DNA of 64,000 nt from positions 62,001 to 126,000 of the forward strand of contig ONRP01000002.1 in assembly GCA_900320245.1 (NCBI GenBank), in the 5' to 3' direction. The stretch comes from an uncultured Prevotellaceae bacterium. GTDB taxonomy: Bacteria > Bacteroidota > Bacteroidia > Bacteroidales > Muribaculaceae. The notes under the pieces are model-generated. The model was not told where the DNA came from. It was given only the letters and a program-made list of their open reading frames with translations, and searched no databases. Positions 59,280-64,000 of the stretch are shown here, one piece after another. A program made the translations under genes and the position numbers. Within the stretch, counting starts at the first letter, position 1. Every line of letters begins with the position of its first letter.

Positions 59280-59444
59280 CGGCCCCCTAAGGACGAATCA
59301 TGCAAGACAAGAAAGACCAGGACAATGAACTCATCGATAAGTAATGACTCTCTCGCTCAACATATCCACCACCCGTGTTGTGACTGTCTTTCTTGTCTTC
59401 TTTTCTCAAAACAACATCACTACGACTTTTAAAACAAACGTGTT

Positions 59445-59540
59445 ATGAAACCTCAAGCATTCGTCGCCACGGCAGCCGCCATCGCCGTCGCCCTCATCAG
59501 CCTAGTGACCAGCATCGTGCTCTCACACACCACCATGTGA
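59445..59540 (+). CDS. Possible 31-residue membrane peptide
   Basis: ATG to TGA, with a strongly hydrophobic core (FVATAAAIAVALISLVTSIVLS) preceded by KPQ and ending HTTM, as expected of a single-span membrane miniprotein. It sits alone between the GntR gene and the M16 protease. No homologue is recalled and no ribosome-binding evidence is visible, so it may be a chance frame. Confidence 0.35.
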   Translation: MKPQAFVATAAAIAVALISLVTSIVLSHTTM

Positions 59541-59569
59541 GCGACTACGGCCCGAAAAAATGACTGAGA

Positions 59570-59602
59570 TGTGTAGTTTCTTGAAAGGCTACTGCGTCTA
59601 AA
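59570..59602 (+). promoter_or_regulatory. Two-block promoter box upstream of the M16 protease
   Basis: TGTGTAGTTT, 12 bp, CTGCGTCTAAA. The same two blocks with the same 12-bp gap occur at 62562-62594 before the NatA-type gene. The GCGTCTAA block resembles ECF-sigma -10 elements. Confidence 0.65.
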
Positions 59603-59650
59603 CAACAGAAAAAGGCAAAAACGAGAATTAATCAATATTATTTACTTAAA

Positions 59651-62488
59651 ATGAGTATTATGAATGTGAAAAAATTATTTGCAGCGTTGCTGCTCATGCT
59701 GGTAGCCTTCGGCGCCAACATGGCGACGGCACAGGAAATGACCATCCCCGTTGATGATGCTGTGCGCGTCGGTAAACTGGACTGCGGATTGACCTACTAC
59801 ATCCGCCACAACGACTATCCCGAGCACCGTGTGAACTTCTACATCGCACAGCGCGTGGGCTCCATCCAGGAGGAGGAAAGCCAGCGTGGTCTTGCCCACT
59901 TCCTGGAGCACATGGCCTTCAACGGCAGTGAGCACTTCAACGGCGAGGGCAAGGGCATCATCGACTATACCCGCTCGCTGGGTGTTGCCTTCGGTGCCGA
60001 CCTGAATGCCTACACGAGCATTGCCGAGACCGTCTACAACATCAACGACGTGCCCAGCACGCGCCAGAGCGCCATCGACTCCTGTCTGCTTATCTTGAAG
60101 GACTGGAGCACCGGCCTGTTGCTCACCGACGAGGAAATCGACAAGGAGCGCGGCGTGATCCACGAGGAGTGGCGACTGGGCCAGAGCGCACAGATGCGCA
60201 TGCTGGAGCGCCAACTGGAGACCCTGTTTCCCGGCTCAAAGTTCGGCAAGCGCCTGCCTATCGGCTTGATGAGCGTTGTCGACAACTTTGAGTACAAGGA
60301 ACTGCGTGACTACTACCACAAGTGGTACCGTCCCGACAACCAGGCCCTGGTCATCGTGGGTGACGTGGATGTTGACCATGTAGAGGCCCAGATTAAGGAA
60401 CTCTTCAAGGGTATGACCCTGGATCCCAATGCCGCACAGGTGGTTGACGAGCCCGTTCCCGACAACGATGAGCCCATCATCGTGGTCGACAAGGACAAGG
60501 AGCAGCAGTACAGCGATGTATCGATTTGCTTCAAGCACGAAACCATGCCCAGAGAGGCCAAAGCCGGTATCGAATACCTGGTCTATGAGTATGCCAAGGG
60601 CATGATTACCCGTATGCTTAACACGCGTTTGAGCGACATGGCACAGGAGCCTGACTGCCCCTTTGACATGGCTTACTGCTATGACGGCGAATACATCCTG
60701 GCCAACACCATGGATGCCTTCACCATCGATGCCATGCCCAAGGAGGGCAAGGCCGAAGCCACTACCGAGATCCTGCTTGTCGAGGCCATGCGTGCCGCCA
60801 AGCACGGCTTCACAGCCAGTGAGTACAGCCGCGCCAGCGACGAGTACATGAGCCAACTGGAGCAGTGGTACAACAACCGCAACACCATCTCCAACGAGAC
60901 CTATGGCCGCGACTACTGCAGCAACTTCCTCGACGGAGAGCCCATCCCCTCGGTAGAGACCTATTTCCAGTTGATGGGTCTGATTGCTCCCCAAATCAAC
61001 GTTGACATCATCAACCAACTGATGTCCGGACTGATTGATACCGACGGCAAGAACATGGTCATCGTGAACTTCAACCAGGAGAAGGAAGGTGCCACCTATC
61101 CCACCGTTGACGCCTTCAAGGATGCCATCGCCGCTGCCAACGCGACCGACATCACCCCCTATGTTGACAATGCACCGACCGAGCCCCTGATGAGCGAACT
61201 GCCCAAGCCTGGCAAAATCGTCAAGGAGAGCGAGAACAGCGTGTTCGGCTACAAGGAACTGGAACTGAGCAACGGAGCCCGCGTCATCCTCAAGAAGACC
61301 GACTTCAAGGAAGACGAGGTAACAATGAGCGCCTTCCAGCGCGGCGGCCAGTCACTGTATAACGAGAAAGACTGGGCCAACCTGCAGATGCTCACCTCGC
61401 TGAACTCGTTCACCGGCCTGGGCAACTTCTCCAACTCTGACCTCAATAAGGCCCTCTCCGGTAAGCAGGCTTCGGTTTATCTTAACATCGCCGACTATAC
61501 CGACCAGTTGTCAGGCAACAGTACGGTCAAGGACCTGGAGACTATGTTCCAACTGCTCTATCTCAAGTTCACCGCACTGACCAAGGACGAGAAGAAGTTC
61601 AACCAGACGATGAGCCTGATGGAGACCCAACTCAAGAACAAGGACCTGATGCCCGAGACCGCACTCAGCGACACCCTGCAGTATGTCATCTCAGACCGCA
61701 ACTGGCGCAACAAGCCCTTCAATGTAGAGGACTTGCAGCAGGTAAGTCTGGACCGCATCATGGAGATTGCCAAGGAGCGCACCGCCAATGCCGCCAACTA
61801 TACCTTCACCTTCGTCGGCAACTTTGACGAGGCTACCATCCGCCCGCTCATCGAGCAGTACATTGCCAGCCTGCCCGCCAAGAAGGGTGTGAAGACCAAC
61901 TGGAAGAACGAAGTCAATATGCCTAAGGGTGAAGTCATCAACCACTTCACCAAGAAGATGGAGTCGCCCAAGGAATTCGAAGTCGTCATCTGGCACAACA
62001 ACGAGTTGCCCTACAGTCTGGAGAATGAAATCAAGGCCGAAATTCTCGGCGAGGTGCTCGGAAAGGTTTACCTGCAAAAGATCCGCGAGGATGCCGGTGC
62101 CGCCTATTCCACCGAGGCCATGGGTCAGGTCGGAATTTCCGGTGGCAAGCCCCAGACCCTGGTACTGGCTATCTGCCCTGTGAATCCCGAGTTTGAGGAG
62201 ACCGCCCTGAAGATTATGAACGAGGAGATGGCCAACGCCTGCAGCACCATCGACCCGACGGCTCTTACCGAGGCTAAGGAAAACATGCTCAAGAACTATG
62301 CCACCAACATCAAGGAGAACTGGTACTGGCGCAGCACGATCATGCAGTATCTCATGAACGGTGTCGATGGCCACACCGGCTATGAGGACATCGTCAAGGC
62401 CCAGACTCCCGAATCGATTGCCGACTTTGCCCGCCAACTCTTGAGCGCCGGCAACAGGATCGAGATTGTGATGGCTCCTGAGCAGTAA
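59651..62488 (+). CDS. M16 family zinc peptidase (pitrilysin/insulinase-like)
   Basis: A 945-residue secreted peptidase: signal peptide of about 28 residues (MATAQ), active M16 domain with inverted zinc motif HFLEH (83-87) and the distal Glu in RGVIHEEW, and a second, degenerate M16 half (about 500-945) that lacks the HxxEH motif. Bacterial members of this size act in the periplasm or at the outer membrane. The start may be ATG 59651 or the third codon later (59660); both give the signal. A strong terminator follows. Confidence 0.92.
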   Translation: MSIMNVKKLFAALLLMLVAFGANMATAQEMTIPVDDAVRVGKLDCGLTYYIRHNDYPEHRVNFYIAQRVGSIQEEESQRGLAHFLEHMAFNGSEHFNGEGKGIIDYTRSLGVAFGADLNAYTSIAETVYNINDVPSTRQSAIDSCLLILKDWSTGLLLTDEEIDKERGVIHEEWRLGQSAQMRMLERQLETLFPGSKFGKRLPIGLMSVVDNFEYKELRDYYHKWYRPDNQALVIVGDVDVDHVEAQIKELFKGMTLDPNAAQVVDEPVPDNDEPIIVVDKDKEQQYSDVSICFKHETMPREAKAGIEYLVYEYAKGMITRMLNTRLSDMAQEPDCPFDMAYCYDGEYILANTMDAFTIDAMPKEGKAEATTEILLVEAMRAAKHGFTASEYSRASDEYMSQLEQWYNNRNTISNETYGRDYCSNFLDGEPIPSVETYFQLMGLIAPQINVDIINQLMSGLIDTDGKNMVIVNFNQEKEGATYPTVDAFKDAIAAANATDITPYVDNAPTEPLMSELPKPGKIVKESENSVFGYKELELSNGARVILKKTDFKEDEVTMSAFQRGGQSLYNEKDWANLQMLTSLNSFTGLGNFSNSDLNKALSGKQASVYLNIADYTDQLSGNSTVKDLETMFQLLYLKFTALTKDEKKFNQTMSLMETQLKNKDLMPETALSDTLQYVISDRNWRNKPFNVEDLQQVSLDRIMEIAKERTANAANYTFTFVGNFDEATIRPLIEQYIASLPAKKGVKTNWKNEVNMPKGEVINHFTKKMESPKEFEVVIWHNNELPYSLENEIKAEILGEVLGKVYLQKIREDAGAAYSTEAMGQVGISGGKPQTLVLAICPVNPEFEETALKIMNEEMANACSTIDPTALTEAKENMLKNYATNIKENWYWRSTIMQYLMNGVDGHTGYEDIVKAQTPESIADFARQLLSAGNRIEIVMAPEQ

Positions 62489-62511
62489 GCAATTCATAAT
62501 ACTCTATTTTC

Positions 62512-62554
62512 GAGAGCCAGAGACACCACAAGTGCCCCTGGCTCTCATTTTTTA
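62512..62554 (+). terminator. Terminator of the M16 peptidase
   Basis: GAGAGCCAG pairs with CTGGCTCTC around a 17-nt loop, followed by ATTTTTT. Confidence 0.88.
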
Positions 62555-62561
62555 GGATTAC

Positions 62562-62594
62562 TGTGTAGTTTTATGGGGAGCATCTGCGTCTAAA
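62562..62594 (+). promoter_or_regulatory. Two-block promoter box upstream of the NatA-type gene
   Basis: TGTGTAGTTT, 12 bp, CTGCGTCTAAA, matching the box at 59570-59602 in all 21 flanking positions. A TATTTTTG housekeeping-type -7 box follows at 62609-62616. Confidence 0.65.
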
Positions 62595-62652
62595 TGGGTA
62601 AAAAGCAGTATTTTTGTGCTAGTAGATAATTAAAAACCAAATACTATATCAC

Positions 62653-63567
62653 ATGGCTTATCTTGATATTAACAACGTGGTGAAACGCTATGAGGGGCAT
62701 ACCGCCCTGGACGGCGTTTCCATGCAGGTGGAGCAGGGCTGCATCTACGGCCTGTTGGGCCCCAACGGCGCCGGCAAGAGCACCCTGATCCGCATCATCA
62801 ACCGCATCCTCGCTGCCGACGAGGGCACCGTGCTGCTCAACGGCAAGCCGATGACCGATGCCGACATCACTCACATCGGCTACCTGCCCGAGGAGCGCGG
62901 CCTGTACAAGAAAATGAAGGTGGGTGACCACATTGTCTACCTGGGCCGCCTCAAGGGCATGACCAAGGCCGACGCTGTCACCTCGATGCGCTGGTGGCTC
63001 GACCGCTTTGACCTCAAGGAGTGGGAAAACAAGAAGGTGGAGAACCTGTCCAAGGGTATGCAGCAGAAGGTGCAGTTCATCGGCACCGTCATCCACCGCC
63101 CGCCGCTGTTGATCTTCGACGAGCCGTTCTCGGGCTTCGACCCTGTGAACGCCGAGCAGTTGAAGGTCGAGATTCTGGGGCTGCGCGACCAGGGCAGCAC
63201 CATCCTGTTCTCAACCCACAACATGTCATCGGTCGAGGAGGTCTGCCAGCAGATCACCCTGCTGAACCACGCCAAGGTGGTGCTCACTGGTAGTGTTGAT
63301 GAAATCAAACAGCAGCACAAGAAGAACATCATCGCGGTGAAAACTTCCGATTCCATCGAAGAAAAACCCGATATGTTCAGCCTGCTCCCACCAACCAAGC
63401 CGCAGGACAAGGATACCCTGATTAAACTGGCCCACGGTGTGGAGGTGCGCGATGCCATCGCCTGGCTCAACGAGCATTACAACCTGACGGGCTTCACCGA
63501 GGTGCGTCCCAGCATGCACGAGATATTTATCGAAACTGTTAAATCCTATAATACTGAACAACAATGA
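62653..63567 (+). CDS. NatA-type ABC transporter ATP-binding protein
   Basis: A 304-residue ABC ATPase: Walker A GLLGPNGAGKSTL, signature LSKGMQQKVQF (LSGGQ variant), Walker B LLIFDEPFSGFDPVN, H-loop FSTHNM, and a C-terminal NatA-like extension (about 220-300). With the permease that overlaps it by 4 bp, this resembles the NatAB sodium exporter family; cargo is not proven. Transcription may come from the two-block box and the TATTTTTG box upstream. Confidence 0.9.
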   Translation: MAYLDINNVVKRYEGHTALDGVSMQVEQGCIYGLLGPNGAGKSTLIRIINRILAADEGTVLLNGKPMTDADITHIGYLPEERGLYKKMKVGDHIVYLGRLKGMTKADAVTSMRWWLDRFDLKEWENKKVENLSKGMQQKVQFIGTVIHRPPLLIFDEPFSGFDPVNAEQLKVEILGLRDQGSTILFSTHNMSSVEEVCQQITLLNHAKVVLTGSVDEIKQQHKKNIIAVKTSDSIEEKPDMFSLLPPTKPQDKDTLIKLAHGVEVRDAIAWLNEHYNLTGFTEVRPSMHEIFIETVKSYNTEQQ

Positions 63568-64000
63568 ATAAACTTCGCCTCATCATCGCCCGTGAATATA
63601 TGTCGATTGTCGGGCGCAAGTCATTCATATTGATGACCTTGGGCATGCCCCTGCTGTTCATCATCATCGGAGCCGTCCCCATGCTGCTCGGCTACCTCAA
63701 CGATAAGGGCAGCCCCACCCAACTGATTTCGGTTGTCGACGAGACAGGACGCTATGGCGCCGCACTGCACAGCGACGAGATGTACACCTATGTCATCGAG
63801 GAGGGCATGACCGCGACAAGTGCCCACGAATTCTATCAGAAGTCCGGCGACGGCATCGACGCCATGGTCATCATCCCACGCGATGTGGACAGTACAGGCA
63901 TGGTCAACATTTTGAGCAAGGGGACCATCACACCCGCACTGGTGACGACGGTGCGCAGCGCCATTGCCGACACCATCGAGAGTGCCCGCCTCGCATCGAT
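63564..64000 (+). CDS. NatB-type ABC-2 permease, 5' part only
   Basis: ATG 63564 overlaps the upstream stop (ATGA). The frame is open to the end of the window (145 full codons, no stop), so the gene continues beyond. It begins MNKLRLIIAREYMSIVGRKSFILMT, then a membrane helix (about 21-45), then the large extracytoplasmic domain typical of NatB/ABC-2 exporters (ISVVDETGRYG..YVIEEGMTATSAHEFY). The C-terminal membrane helices lie outside the window. Confidence 0.85.
   Translation, partial: MNKLRLIIAREYMSIVGRKSFILMTLGMPLLFIIIGAVPMLLGYLNDKGSPTQLISVVDETGRYGAALHSDEMYTYVIEEGMTATSAHEFYQKSGDGIDAMVIIPRDVDSTGMVNILSKGTITPALVTTVRSAIADTIESARLAS

Larger units (their letters stand above)
59280..59650. other. 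Spacer of 371 bp with an inverted repeat and a small open frame
   Basis: It holds AAGACAAGAAAGAC (about 59305-59318) and its perfect inverse GTCTTTCTTGTCTT (about 59387-59400), which could pair around a 68-nt loop and end the operon. It also holds the small frame at 59445-59540 and the shared promoter box at 59570-59602. No other gene is seen. Confidence 0.6.

Noticed and set aside
59300-59344. 14-codon frame after the GntR gene
   Set aside because: It is too short, and its sequence is largely the left arm of an inverted repeat.

Overview
The window looks like a chromosomal segment of a gut-type member of the Bacteroidales (Prevotellaceae or Muribaculaceae-like). The reasons are family content (PorX, DUF4974 anti-sigma and STN-type receptor, RagB/SusD, DUF2795, DUF3667, CreD, U32 peptidase, Bacteroidetes-style RecO and DciA), promoters of the Bacteroidetes type (TTTG, about 20 bp, TAnnTTTG), and weak or absent Shine-Dalgarno sequences. 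Coding DNA is visibly GC-rich and spacers AT-rich. No rRNA, prophage, CRISPR array or intact transposase gene was seen.

Layout. 1-4250: a cut-off charged coiled-coil gene, porX, tsaE, a biotin ligase and a LOG-family hydrolase. 4270-10125: a compact ECF sigma factor / short anti-sigma / STN outer-membrane receptor / two-lipoprotein cassette, the most system-like unit in the window. 10126-11283: a decayed region with a truncated ATPase, a small outer-membrane-protein-like fragment, direct repeats and a three-hairpin element. 11346-13943: a GntP permease with a 17-copy coding minisatellite, a cobalamin adenosyltransferase behind a sigma-54-like promoter, and a DUF2795 protein. 13969-19358 (minus strand): an SLC13 symporter, a CYTH triphosphatase with an unrecognised partner, and a lamin-tail lipoprotein with an OprP-like porin. 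19442-22205: a zinc-ribbon/FtsK-gamma-like membrane protein, LemA and two TPM proteins. 22447-28606: a MITE-like element, recO, rpsT between two identical tRNA-Glu genes, tRNA-Gln, and divergent tyrS and mutS.

28724-38762: U32 peptidase, creD, a dockerin-SusD fusion, glgB, a zinc metallopeptidase and a YfiH-type protein. 38819-46529: recF-dciA, a thioesterase, a DUF3667 protein, a KpsF-type isomerase, a TPR-glycerophosphodiesterase fusion, ribH, an AGCS symporter and two tRNA-Asn genes. 46687-53620: an S41 protease whose 3' end is tandemly duplicated, an unrecognised P-loop ATPase, a five-unit hairpin array and mfd. 53797-64000: a beta-helix carbohydrate-binding protein and a small dockerin protein, a YtrA-type ABC transporter operon with a visible operator, an M16 protease, and a NatA/NatB-type ABC exporter that runs off the end.

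How it fits together. Most genes are housekeeping (tRNA modification, mismatch repair, transcription-coupled repair, recombination, riboflavin, glycogen). The surface genes (ECF cassette, OprP-like porin, dockerin-SusD, Cthe_2159-like protein, dockerin protein) fit a glycan- or nutrient-scavenging lifestyle. The spacers are unusually structured: heptamer arrays, 9-bp arrays, and many short perfect hairpins with three-base loops whose stem sequences differ. The M16 and NatA genes share a two-block promoter box with an identical 12-bp gap. All families are assigned by eye from the protein sequences; no database search was run.
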